Notes under the pieces: model-generated
Seen by the model: only the letters and a program-made list of their open reading frames with translations
The model's database searches: none
Told to the model about the DNA's origin: nothing
Position numbers and translations under genes: made by a program
Part shown: one piece after another, positions 24,317-32,164 of the stretch
Layout of the letters: every line of letters starts with the position of its first letter
Position numbering within the stretch: position 1 is the stretch's first letter
Assembly: GCA_018334165.1 (NCBI GenBank)
Contig: JAGXTB010000215.1
Span: forward strand, 1 to 38,052
Length of the DNA stretch: 38,052 nucleotides
Origin: Sphingomonadales bacterium
GTDB lineage: Bacteria > Pseudomonadota > Alphaproteobacteria > Sphingomonadales > Sphingomonadaceae
Reading direction: 5' to 3'

Positions 24317-26859
24317 GCCACCAAATTGACCAGCCGGTCGGGCACCACGATCACTTTCTTGACTGCCTTGCCATCAAGCGCACGCTGGACCTTGTCGCTC
24401 GCGAGGGCAAGCGCTTCGATCTCTTCACGCGGCAGGCCTTTGGCCACGGTGATGGTGTCGCGCAGCTTGCCCAGCACCTGGATCGCGATGGTCACTTCGT
24501 CATCGACCAGCATTGCCGGGTCGAACGCGGGCCAGGCCTCGTCGGCGACCAGACCAGCATTCGGCCAGCGCTGGTGCAGCGATTCTTCGGCCAGGTGCGG
24601 CATCATTGGCGCGACCATCAGCCGCAATTTGCGGATCGCGTCGCTGCGGCTGGCGGACAGCTCGGCCTTGTCGATCGCATTGGCCAGCTCGTAAATCCGG
24701 GCGACCGCCTTGTTGAAGGCCAGTGCCTCGATATCGGCAGCGACCGCAGCGACGGTCTGGTGGGTCTTGCGTTCCAGCGCCATGTCGGTGTTCGCATCCG
24801 CACCCGCGCCGCCAGCGCCTTCCTGGCCGAACAGGCGCCACAACCGCTGGACGAACCGCGCGCAGCCTTCGATCCCGGCTTCGGACCAAGGCAAGTCGCG
24901 TTCGGGCGGGCTGTCGCTGAGCATGAACCAGCGCACTGCGTCTGCGCCGAAGGTCTTGATGATGTCATCGGGATCGACGACATTCTTCTTCGACTTCGAC
25001 ATCTTGATGACCCGGCCGACTTCGACGGCCTGGCCATCGGCCTTGAGCGTCGCACCTTCGCCGCTACGCTCGATCTCTTCAGGGCTGAAATAGATCGGCG
25101 CGCCGTTGCCGGGATCGACCCGCGAATAGGTCTCGTGCGTCACCATGCCTTGCGTGAACAGGCTGGCGAACGGCTCCTTCACATCGATCATGCCGATGTG
25201 GCTGAGCGCGCGGGTCCAGAAGCGGGCGTAGAGCAGGTGCAGGATCGCATGTTCGATCCCGCCGATGTACTGCTCGACCGGCAGCCATTGCTTGATCACT
25301 TCGGGATCGAACGGGCGGCCATCCGGCTGGCTGGCGAAGCGCAGGAAATACCACGAGCTGTCGACGAAAGTGTCGAGCGTATCGGTCTCGCGCACGGCGG
25401 CCTTGCCGCACTTGGGGCAATCGACATGCTTCCAGCTGGGATGGCGCAGCAGCGGGTTGCCGGGGGTCTGGAAATCGACATCCTCGGGCAGCACCACCGG
25501 CAGCTGGTCCTTGGGCACCGGCACCACACCGCAGCTCTCGCAGTGGATGAACGGGATCGGCGTGCCCCAATAGCGCTGGCGCGAAACGCCCCAGTCGCGC
25601 AGCCGCCAGACGGTGGTGCCGTGGCCCCATTGGCCTGCTTCTGCGCGCCTGATCACTTCGGCCTTGGCCGCTTCTACATCGAGCCCGTCGAGGAAGCGCG
25701 AGTTTACCAGCGCGCCGGGGCCAGTGTAAGCCTCACTCCCTTCGAACACCGGATCGACCTTGTCACCATCGGCGACCACGCGGGTTACCGGCAGGCCATA
25801 TTTGCGGGCAAAGTCGATATCGCGCTGATCATGCGCCGGGCAGCCGAACACCGCGCCGGTGCCGTAGTCCATCAGCACGAAATTGGCGATATAGAGCGGC
25901 AGTTCGATGGCATCGTCGAACGGGTGTTTCAGCCGGATCCCGGTATCGTAACCCAGCTTCTCCTGCGTCTCGATCTCGGCGGCGGTGGTCCCGCCCTTGC
26001 GGCACTCTTCGATGAAGGCGGCGACGGCGGGGTCACCCGCGGCCAGCCCTTGCGCAATCGGATGGTCGGCGGCGATCGCAACGAAGCAGGCACCGAAGAT
26101 CGTGTCGGGCCGGGTGGTGAAGACTTCGACTTCGGTGCTGCGGTCTGCATTCCAGAACTTGAACTGCAGGCCCTGCGACTTGCCGATCCAGTTTTCCTGC
26201 ATCAGCCGGACCTTTTCGGGCCAGTCCTTGAGATCGCCCAGACCGTCCAGCAGCTCGTCGGCGAACTGGGTGATCTTCAGGAACCACTGGCTGAGCTTGC
26301 GCTTCTCAACCAGCGCGCCGCTGCGCCAGCCGCGTCCGTCGATCACCTGTTCGTTGGCCAGCACGGTCATGTCGACCGGGTCCCAGTTGACCGCGCTCTC
26401 CTTGCGGTAGACCAGTCCCGCTGCGTAAAGGTCGAGGAACAGCGCCTGTTCGTGGCCGTAATAGTCCGGCTCGCAAGTGGAAAGCTCGCGGCTCCAATCG
26501 AACGAGAAGCCCAGGCGTTTGAGCTGCGCGGTCATCGCCGCGATATTGGCGCGGGTCCAGCCGCCGGGGTGGACGCCCTTTTCCATCGCGGCGTTTTCGG
26601 CCGGCATCCCGAACGAATCCCAGCCCATCGGGTGCAGCACTTCGAAACCCTGCATCCGCTTGTAGCGCGCCAGCACGTCGCCCATCGTGTAGTTGCGCAC
26701 GTGGCCGATGTGGATCCGGCCCGACGGGTAGGGAAACATCTCCAGCACATAGCTGCGCGGCTTGGGCGACGCGTCGTCCGCCTTGAAAGTCTGCGCCGCA
26801 TCCCATGCGGCCTGCCAGCGCGCATCGGCGTTGCTGGGATCGAAACGTTCGCTTGTCAT
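24313..26859 (-). CDS. leuS: Leucyl-tRNA synthetase
   Basis: An 848-aa class I aminoacyl-tRNA synthetase, normal bacterial length. HIGH motif is at residues 50-53 ([12 protein letters not shown]) and KMSKS at 619-623. The inserted CP1 editing domain has the TTRPDTIFG loop and the [17 protein letters not shown] block. A zinc-ribbon-like CESCG...CPKCG insertion is also present. It charges tRNA-Leu; a tRNA-Leu(TAA) is encoded in the same window. First gene of the leuS-lptE-holA operon, with a stable hairpin in its upstream region. Confidence 0.98.
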   Translation of the reverse strand: MTSERFDPSNADARWQAAWDAAQTFKADDASPKPRSYVLEMFPYPSGRIHIGHVRNYTMGDVLARYKRMQGFEVLHPMGWDSFGMPAENAAMEKGVHPGGWTRANIAAMTAQLKRLGFSFDWSRELSTCEPDYYGHEQALFLDLYAAGLVYRKESAVNWDPVDMTVLANEQVIDGRGWRSGALVEKRKLSQWFLKITQFADELLDGLGDLKDWPEKVRLMQENWIGKSQGLQFKFWNADRSTEVEVFTTRPDTIFGACFVAIAADHPIAQGLAAGDPAVAAFIEECRKGGTTAAEIETQEKLGYDTGIRLKHPFDDAIELPLYIANFVLMDYGTGAVFGCPAHDQRDIDFARKYGLPVTRVVADGDKVDPVFEGSEAYTGPGALVNSRFLDGLDVEAAKAEVIRRAEAGQWGHGTTVWRLRDWGVSRQRYWGTPIPFIHCESCGVVPVPKDQLPVVLPEDVDFQTPGNPLLRHPSWKHVDCPKCGKAAVRETDTLDTFVDSSWYFLRFASQPDGRPFDPEVIKQWLPVEQYIGGIEHAILHLLYARFWTRALSHIGMIDVKEPFASLFTQGMVTHETYSRVDPGNGAPIYFSPEEIERSGEGATLKADGQAVEVGRVIKMSKSKKNVVDPDDIIKTFGADAVRWFMLSDSPPERDLPWSEAGIEGCARFVQRLWRLFGQEGAGGAGADANTDMALERKTHQTVAAVAADIEALAFNKAVARIYELANAIDKAELSASRSDAIRKLRLMVAPMMPHLAEESLHQRWPNAGLVADEAWPAFDPAMLVDDEVTIAIQVLGKLRDTITVAKGLPREEIEALALASDKVQRALDGKAVKKVIVVPDRLVNLVA

Positions 26860-26883
26860 GGAAGTCCCTCTAACGGCTCGACG

Positions 26884-26901
26884 TCCCGGCGCAAGCCGGG
26901 A
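26884..26901. promoter_or_regulatory. GC-rich hairpin between DUF3576 gene and leuS
   Basis: TCCCGGC (26884-26890), tetraloop GCAA, GCCGGGA (26895-26901) make a perfect 7-bp stem with a GNRA loop on the + strand. It sits 25 bases upstream of leuS. It may be an RNA structure or a fragment of a dispersed palindrome; there is no T-run for a terminator. Confidence 0.4.
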
Positions 26902-26924
26902 AGGCGGCGGCGGGACTTACGCTG

Positions 26925-27395
26925 TTACTTGCCCGCCGAAGCCTGACGGCGCAGGTCGCGGGCGCGGGTAAGGATCACGTCTTCCAGCTTCTGCACGGTC
27001 GCGGCCTGGACGGGAACTTCGGCCCAGACGCCGTTCTGCATCACCTGGCGGCTGGCGGCGACGCGCAGCGCATCGGCGCGCAGGTCCTGATCAAGGATCG
27101 CCACCGAAACCTTCATTCGCTCGTTGGGGTTGTTGGGGTTGGCGTACCAGTCGGTCACGATAACCCCGCCGTTGCTGTCGGTCTGGAGCAAAGGCATGAA
27201 GCTCAGTGCTTCAAGGCTGGCGCGCCACAGGTAGCTGTTGACCCCGATCGTGGTGATCTTCGATGCGGCCAGATCGGCCTTGGGGCGCTTGTTGCCGCCG
27301 CCGCAGGCCGCCAGCGAGACCGTGGCGAGCGCAAGGAGCCCGGCGCGCGCCGCAAGACGAAGGGTGCCGGGGCGGGTGGAAGTGCTGCCAATCAT
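26925..27395 (-). CDS. DUF3576 lipoprotein
   Basis: A 156-aa exported lipoprotein (signal peptide with lipobox LAACGGG). The mature part has the DUF3576 signature order: TTIGVNSYLWRASLEALSFM, then GGVIVTDWYANPNNPNERMKVSVAILD, LRADALRVAASRQ and a C-terminal LEDVILTRARDLRR. The family is alphaproteobacterial, often upstream of leuS, and of unknown function, probably at the outer membrane. Confidence 0.93.
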   Translation of the reverse strand: MIGSTSTRPGTLRLAARAGLLALATVSLAACGGGNKRPKADLAASKITTIGVNSYLWRASLEALSFMPLLQTDSNGGVIVTDWYANPNNPNERMKVSVAILDQDLRADALRVAASRQVMQNGVWAEVPVQAATVQKLEDVILTRARDLRRQASAGK

Positions 27396-27645
27396 TGCGT
27401 GCCTGGTTCCTGTAATCGTGTTTGCCAGCCTGCTTGCTGGACGCGCTGCCTCTATAGCCGAGGCGGCACTGGCGGCAAGCCCGCTTTGCCGCGCTAGTAC
27501 CGGCTCGGGCGGTGAACGCGTCCTGAATAGGCCAGGCAGAGGCGCGGTTCAGCGCGAATTCATCGCGCCGGGACCATTCCGCGCTTGGAAATTCAGCCAT
27601 TTTGCGCGATTATCTGCGCTTCACGATTGGGAACAGGGCACGGCA

Positions 27646-28410
27646 ATGAGCGAGACGGCAGCCAAAATCAGCAGGAAAGTCGGGGCAAGCACCTCGGCCA
27701 TGCTGCTGTGCGGCGCGGTCAGCGTGCTGGCGCTGCCCAGCGCGGTGCTGGCTTTCGCTGGCGGATTCGCGCCCAAGTTTGAAGTGCTTGCCGCCAATTC
27801 GGCCGACGGGGCCTTTGTGCCTTCGCAGGTCGATCCCCGGCTCTCGCGCTCGATCACGGTGCGCGCACTGTCCAAGGGCAAGCTGTTCCGCTTTACCCCT
27901 GCCGCCACCCCCAGCCGTCCGAACGATTCGGTGGTGACGGTCGCGGTGCGGATGGGCAGCCACTTGCCCGCGCTGGCGATGCGCCGCACGGCCCATGCCG
28001 ACGTTGCGACCTCGGCCAGCGGGGTTGCGATCGCGCCGACCGCTTACAGCCTGGGCTCGGCCCGCGGCTATCGCGGCTTTGCCCAAAGCACGCCGCCGAC
28101 CCAGGCCACCTTCCGGCAGATGGATGTGCCGGACCTCGCCAGCTACAAGCCCAAGCCGGGCGTCGCGCCAGACAATTCGCGGTTTGAGCCGCGGATCGCG
28201 CTCGACGAGCGGGAGAAGACCGGCCGCAGCCCCCGCACTTTCGAGCAGAGCGACCAGCAGGTCGATCTGGGCGGCGCCTACCGCGTCACCCGCAACCTCG
28301 ATGTCACCGCCGGGGTCCGCGTGACGTCCGACCGTGACCGGCTGCGCCCGACCACCGATGGCCGGCAGGATAGCCAGGCGGTCTATGTCGGAACCCAGTT
28401 CCGCTTCTAG
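27646..28410 (+). CDS. Secreted protein with outer-membrane-like C-terminus (unknown)
   Basis: A 254-aa protein with an N-terminal signal sequence (VGASTSAMLLCGAVSVLALPSAVLAFAGG). A beta-rich middle and a C-terminal alternating segment (VDLGGAYRVTRNLDVTAGVR, SQAVYVGTQFRF) end in Phe, as in outer-membrane barrel proteins. I do not recognise a named family. ATG 27646 has AGGG upstream at about 8 bases; a longer in-frame stretch toward 27238 runs over the divergent DUF3576 gene and is rejected. The 250 bases between the two divergent genes hold their promoters, with no clear motif seen. Confidence 0.7.
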   Translation: MSETAAKISRKVGASTSAMLLCGAVSVLALPSAVLAFAGGFAPKFEVLAANSADGAFVPSQVDPRLSRSITVRALSKGKLFRFTPAATPSRPNDSVVTVAVRMGSHLPALAMRRTAHADVATSASGVAIAPTAYSLGSARGYRGFAQSTPPTQATFRQMDVPDLASYKPKPGVAPDNSRFEPRIALDEREKTGRSPRTFEQSDQQVDLGGAYRVTRNLDVTAGVRVTSDRDRLRPTTDGRQDSQAVYVGTQFRF

Positions 28411-28427
28411 GGTTCGCGAGCATTTGC

Positions 28428-28535
28428 CCCATGCCGGGCTGCGAACGGCCGCTTTCTGCGCTTCCGGTGCTCACGACCCCAAAAGGTCGCTGCGCGCCGG
28501 TTCTCAAAATCAGCCATTCTCGCTCCGGCCTGAGC
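28428..28535 (+). repeat. Dispersed repeat, copy B (about 108 bp)
   Basis: Second copy of the element at 6795-6914, same orientation, lying between the outer-membrane-like gene and a convergent small lipoprotein gene. Its centre has CGACC-CCAAAA-GGTCG (a 5-bp hairpin) where copy A has a different palindrome. The flanks (CCCATGCCGGGCTGC, GGTTCTC, CGGCCTGAGC) are conserved, suggesting a variable-loop extragenic element. Confidence 0.65.
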
Positions 28536-28551
28536 CAAATTCTCACCAACC

Positions 28552-28776
28552 CTAGTTCGCGCTCTTGCTCGCTGCCGGGCTGGCCTGCGCCGCCGGGGCA
28601 TTGGTCATCGGCGTCGTGGGCAGGTCGACCGGCACTGCCGGCTCGGTCGGATTTTCCTGAACCCATTCGCTCGACGGTGCGGTCGGCTCGTCAGCAACCT
28701 GGCCCTGATCGGCCTGTTTTCCGCAAGCAGCCAGCGCCAGCAAGGCGGCCAGCGGCAGGATCGAAATTCGCTTCAT
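28552..28776 (-). CDS. Small lipoprotein (unknown)
   Basis: A 74-aa protein: MKRISILPLAALLALAAC gives a clear lipoprotein signal with lipobox LAAC, followed by a short, Pro/Ala/Thr-rich disordered tail. A strong AAAGGAGC site precedes ATG 28776. Many sphingomonads carry such tiny lipoproteins; no function is known from the sequence. Confidence 0.75.
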   Translation of the reverse strand: MKRISILPLAALLALAACGKQADQGQVADEPTAPSSEWVQENPTEPAVPVDLPTTPMTNAPAAQASPAASKSAN

Positions 28777-28869
28777 CGCAAGTGCTCCTTTTGCATCCCA
28801 AACGCCCCCACTTGCGGCTAGCCGCTTTGCCGAGCGCCCGGAATGACCTGGATCAACTGGCGATAGAGC

Positions 28870-29157
28870 CTAAAGCCCCTGGGTGATGAACACCCGGTAG
28901 TCGGCCCCGGCAAAGCGGTGCGCGCGGGCCGCCTGATAGGCGTCGGACTGGTACCAGGCGCGTGCTGCCTCCATGTCGGGAAACTCGATGATCACGCTGC
29001 CTTGCGCTTCGGGCCCTTCCAGCGTTTCGATCGCGCCATAGTAGGCCAGCGGCTTTGCGCTGTGCCCGCCCAGCGATGGGCCAGCGGCGGTCGCATAGGT
29101 CGCCATCGCTCCGGCATCGTGCTCGCGTTCCTTGATGAAGACGATGTAGGCGGGCAT
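28870..29157 (-). CDS. DUF1330 family protein
   Basis: A 95-aa cytosolic dimeric alpha/beta-barrel-like protein. MPAYIVFIKEREHD, YYGAIETLEGPEAQGSVIIEFPD and ARAWYQSDAYQ match the DUF1330 family of unknown function. ATG 29157 has AGGAG upstream; a longer frame to 29301 has no support. Confidence 0.92.
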   Translation of the reverse strand: MPAYIVFIKEREHDAGAMATYATAAGPSLGGHSAKPLAYYGAIETLEGPEAQGSVIIEFPDMEAARAWYQSDAYQAARAHRFAGADYRVFITQGL

Positions 29158-29282
29158 GGGCTGGGCTCCTGTGATGGCTTGCGTGGGTCTAAGCTTACGA
29201 TGAGGCACGGCGGCCCGGCTGGCAATGGCGCTTGGCAAGGCATTGTGGCTTCCCGCTCGTGACAAGCACGGGCGCAAGGGGC

Positions 29283-29693
29283 ATGCTGCGCGCCATGGCA
29301 AAGGTTCGATCCGTGCTGCTGGCCGCCGCGGTCTATTGGGCCGTGGTCTTTGCCTTTGCCTTCGTGCTGGGGATTGTCCGCACGCTGTGGCTGGCCCCGC
29401 GGCTGGGCGAGCTGGCGGCGACCCTGTGCGAGTTGCCGCTGGTGCTGACGGTCAGCTGGCTGACGGCGAAGCGCGTTACTCGCGGCTTTGGCGTGAACGC
29501 GCCGGGGGAGGCGCTGGCCACGGGGCTGATTGCCTTCACGCTGCTGATGCTGGCCGAACTGGCGCTGGCGCGGGTGCTGGCCGGGCAATCGGTGGGCCAA
29601 TGGGCGGCGGGGCTGACGACCCCTGCCGGCATGCTGGGGCTGGCGGGGCAAGTGGGCTTTGCGTTGATGCCGTGGTGGGTACGGGAGCGTTAG
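29283..29693 (+). CDS. Small integral membrane protein (unknown)
   Basis: A 136-aa protein with four hydrophobic segments (SVLLAAAVYWAVVFAFAFVLG; AATLCELPLVLTVSWLT; ATGLIAFTLLMLAELALA; GLAGQVGFALMPWWV). ATG 29283 follows AAGGGG closely; ATG 29295 is equally possible. No family is recognised. It is followed by a REP-like palindrome. Confidence 0.7.
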   Translation: MLRAMAKVRSVLLAAAVYWAVVFAFAFVLGIVRTLWLAPRLGELAATLCELPLVLTVSWLTAKRVTRGFGVNAPGEALATGLIAFTLLMLAELALARVLAGQSVGQWAAGLTTPAGMLGLAGQVGFALMPWWVRER

Positions 29694-29728
29694 TTACCAA
29701 CCATACTTCACCACCTCTCCTGACCGTC

Positions 29729-29749
29729 ATCCCGGACTTGATCCGGGAT
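29729..29749. repeat. REP-like palindrome, possible terminator
   Basis: ATCCCGGA-CTTGA-TCCGGGAT forms a perfect 8-bp stem. The phrase CCCGGACTTGATCCGGGATC is widely dispersed in alphaproteobacterial genomes by general knowledge. A T-rich run (29755-29764) follows, so it may also end transcription of the gene stopping at 29693. Confidence 0.6.
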
Positions 29750-29767
29750 CCCGCTTTTCTTTTTGGT

Positions 29768-29962
29768 TCACGCAAAGACGCCAAGACGCCAAGTGACCGC
29801 GCGCGGGACGGGGGTGGGGTGCCGTTCGGATGGAGCGCGCAAGGGCGAGGTCAAAAGCAGAGGCGGCTGCGCCGCAGGCTGTCATTGCCTGCCTTCACTG
29901 CTGGCGCTGGGGTCGAGTCACGGCGGCGCGATCAAGCGCGGCATCTTGGCGTCTTTGGGTGA
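29768..29962. repeat. 195-bp element bounded by an 18-bp inverted repeat
   Basis: TCACGCAAAGACGCCAAG at 29768-29785 is repeated in inverted form at 29945-29962 with one mismatch. The DNA between is GC-rich, has an internal GCGGCTGCGCCGC palindrome, and contains no convincing gene. It looks like a non-coding MITE or complex REP element, and with the palindrome at 29729 it accounts for most of the 330-base gap between 29693 and 30024. Confidence 0.6.
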
Positions 29963-30023
29963 TGCTCTTAGGGGGTGCGGATTGGGGTTGTTGCAACTGT
30001 CACTGTCGCTCGACTCCATAATC

Positions 30024-30434
30024 CTACGATCCTGGCGAGATTATCTCCAAATCTGGAAAGTAAGTGGAAACCTTCTTTGTGTCTCGAGTGATCAGTGGTT
30101 TCTTTTCGGTTTCGGCAAGCGCCCCGATGAAAAAATCTGGTAGGACCCCTTCCTTTGGACCCTTGTTCTCTTCTTTGTACTTACGGAACGCCTTTGCAGC
30201 CCTAAAAAGTGCAGCGTCCGTGTAGCCGCAGCGGGCAAGAGCGAGAGCTGAGATTGCCTCATCGACTTCCGCTACGCTTTTCATTCCATATGATAGCTCA
30301 CTGTAAGCGGCATCAGACACAAAAACTGGGCCAAGCGCTTTGGCCTTTGCGATATGATCGCGGCACCATTGATGATCTTTAGCATCAGTCTCGAGCAATT
30401 CGAACAAAACGCTTGTATCGACAAATGACGTCAT
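30024..30434 (-). CDS. PIN-domain protein (VapC-like ribonuclease)
   Basis: A 136-aa single-domain PIN protein. All four acidic residues are present: D6 (FVDTSV), E46 (YSELSYG), D100 (LPDFFIGA) and D118 (ITRDTKKV), so it should be a Mg-dependent RNase, as in VapC toxins. Its start overlaps the stop of the 361-aa gene by 4 bases (ATGA), the usual antitoxin-toxin layout. No small antitoxin is seen, so the upstream protein, perhaps its C-terminal tail, would have to neutralise it. Base composition is lower in GC than the housekeeping genes around it. Third gene of the cassette behind nrdB. Confidence 0.88.
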   Translation of the reverse strand: MTSFVDTSVLFELLETDAKDHQWCRDHIAKAKALGPVFVSDAAYSELSYGMKSVAEVDEAISALALARCGYTDAALFRAAKAFRKYKEENKGPKEGVLPDFFIGALAETEKKPLITRDTKKVSTYFPDLEIISPGS

Positions 30435-31516
30435 TCGCCCCTCGTCATCGCTAATATGTCCTCAGCGGACATATCTGGTGAAATTCCTCGATCCTTTAGT
30501 TCCTGAATAGCATTTGCGACTCTGCTTTTGACGAAACTTGTAACGTCGAATGAGTCTAGTTCATCAACTTCAAATGTAACAAATCCAGCGATATAAGTCG
30601 CGAGCATGGCGCATGCGCGAGGAATCGCTTTGCGCGCAGTCGCGTCTTCAGGATGAAATGCGCCAACAGGATTTGGATCGTTCGCAAAGTGGTTCAACTG
30701 CGGCAGCTGAACCGCCTGGCGCTCGCGAGTAGCATCTTCGTTCAGTCGGTTAACCCCACCACACGCCGAATAGAGCGCGCAAAAGTTTGTCGCCGCAAGA
30801 TCTTTCTGCAGACTTCGCGCTCCGCTAATTGATGGGTAGCCCGACTTACTAAGAAGCCCAAGAAGTGAATTTCCGTCACTAACTTGATCCGCCATGCCAA
30901 CGGAAAGTAGATATCTGTCCAATGCGAGGAACAATCCGTTGAGCCACCATTGTTCAGGTTTTGTCGATTCGAAATCTCGAACTCGCCCTAGTTTATATAG
31001 ATAGCTTAGATTTGTTGCGAGTTTTCGACTGGTCTTCGCTCTATATCTGGAATCATTGGAAACAAAAGTTTCAATATCGTTCGCAGAAATAGATCTTGTG
31101 TTCCAAGCTAACTGACTCCCGACCCGATCTGCCAGATAATGGAAAGCCCACAGCGCAGGTCGAGATTGATAAGGTGCCGCCCTCTTCCAGTGCCCGACCC
31201 TGCTTAAATGGAACGCTACGAGAGCGAGCCTGTCAAAATGCGCAGAGTGCTTAAAATTTATTGCTTGAAAAACTAGCTCATCGACGCAGACAAAATCGAT
31301 ACCATTTCGAATCTGATTGAATAAAAAAAAGTTTAGCGGGATGTAATCAGGCCTATCAATAGAGATAATGCGCTTTCGGAATTCGCTGCGTGTGACATCC
31401 CGAAGTTGGCCCTCGAACCCAATTCTTATTACTCGATGCAATTCAGCAAAACCGCGAGTTTCCGGCCCCCAGCTAAAGTTCTTAGTGAAACTTCCAGGAT
31501 GCCACTCATCTAGCAT
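30431..31516 (-). CDS. Unknown 361-aa protein of a methyltransferase-PIN cassette
   Basis: No family is recognised with certainty. The N-terminal half has distinctive aromatic motifs (WHPGSFTKNFSWGPETRGF, IPLNFFLFN, DELVFQAI, FDRLALVAFHLS, GHWKRA, QSRPALWAFHYLADRV) that look like a conserved fold. The middle is helical and basic (NDSRYRAKTSRKLATNLSYLYKLGRV). The C-terminal 45 residues (FDVTSFVKSRVANAIQELKDRG) resemble a short antitoxin-like helical tail. It starts 2 bases after the MT-A70 gene stops and overlaps the PIN gene by 4 bases, so the three are one unit. Possible roles: a nuclease or specificity partner of the methyltransferase, or the partner controlling the PIN toxin. AT-richer than its chromosomal surroundings. 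Confidence 0.72.
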   Translation of the reverse strand: MLDEWHPGSFTKNFSWGPETRGFAELHRVIRIGFEGQLRDVTRSEFRKRIISIDRPDYIPLNFFLFNQIRNGIDFVCVDELVFQAINFKHSAHFDRLALVAFHLSRVGHWKRAAPYQSRPALWAFHYLADRVGSQLAWNTRSISANDIETFVSNDSRYRAKTSRKLATNLSYLYKLGRVRDFESTKPEQWWLNGLFLALDRYLLSVGMADQVSDGNSLLGLLSKSGYPSISGARSLQKDLAATNFCALYSACGGVNRLNEDATRERQAVQLPQLNHFANDPNPVGAFHPEDATARKAIPRACAMLATYIAGFVTFEVDELDSFDVTSFVKSRVANAIQELKDRGISPDMSAEDILAMTRGE

Positions 31517-31518
31517 TG

Positions 31519-32160
31519 CTAGCCCACTACCTTCTTCAATTTAGACTGACTGTGATTTGAATAAGTGCGCCAGTCAATCTCATAGACTTCTGCTTGGTTG
31601 CCCCAAGCGTCCCAGCCAGGCCGCTTGCCTCGAGCGAACAGTTCGACTTGTGGTCCGGGGCTACAGGACTCTATGATCTTATATAGCTCGTCTGGCTTGC
31701 GACTGTGTTCACGCTTTTGTGTTGCCAGGAAATTGACCTGAGAACGTCCAGGTTGAAGCGTACGGGCACCCTTTCCGCGAACACCAAACAGAATGACCTC
31801 TGTCACATTGCGAAAATAGAATCCCACACCCCTGCCATCCGGCCCCCCGTCCTTGCGGACTTTGTGCCAAATTATGTTAGTCTTGTAGGTGAATCCCCAT
31901 GCTTCCATGACTTCCATGCCCTCTGCGAGGAGTGCGTTTGGAACCCAAAGATACAGGTGCGCAGGTTCGTCTGCGATTAGGCTGACAGGAAGTGCTTTAA
32001 TGTCCTCCAGATTCATTGTCCCATACCTGTTGAGACGCCTGTGCTCGGGAGCCATCTTGCCTGTGCGGTTCGCGAATCGCCAAGGGGGATCCGCCAAAAT
32101 AGTTCGGAACTTCTTCCCCTCAAAATAGGTCGCAAAGTCTTTGACTGCTGAGAGTGTCAT
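31519..32160 (-). CDS. MT-A70 family DNA adenine methyltransferase
   Basis: A 213-aa enzyme with the catalytic DPPW motif at residues 24-27 (ILADPPWRF) and typical flanking blocks: MNLEDIKALPV, AHLYLWVPNALLAEGMEVMEAWGFTYKTNIIWHK, GFYFRNVTEVILFGVRGKG and EHSRKPDELYKIIE. Members such as M.MunI methylate N6 of adenine in DNA, often with a restriction partner or in prophages. The start is only 4 bases after the nrdB stop; the GGAG of the last nrdB codons serves as its ribosome site. It heads an AT-richer three-gene cassette with no promoter of its own visible. Confidence 0.92.
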   Translation of the reverse strand: MTLSAVKDFATYFEGKKFRTILADPPWRFANRTGKMAPEHRRLNRYGTMNLEDIKALPVSLIADEPAHLYLWVPNALLAEGMEVMEAWGFTYKTNIIWHKVRKDGGPDGRGVGFYFRNVTEVILFGVRGKGARTLQPGRSQVNFLATQKREHSRKPDELYKIIESCSPGPQVELFARGKRPGWDAWGNQAEVYEIDWRTYSNHSQSKLKKVVG

Positions 32161-32164
32161 GGAG

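Noticed and set aside
24280-26946. Open frame of 888 codons on the plus strand opposite leuS
   Set aside because: leuS has HIGH, KMSKS and editing motifs; the opposite frame has no domain and is a GC-driven shadow.
27238-27645. Upstream extension of the secreted protein gene to 27238
   Set aside because: It lies over the divergent DUF3576 gene and would bury the signal peptide; ATG 27646 has a ribosome site.
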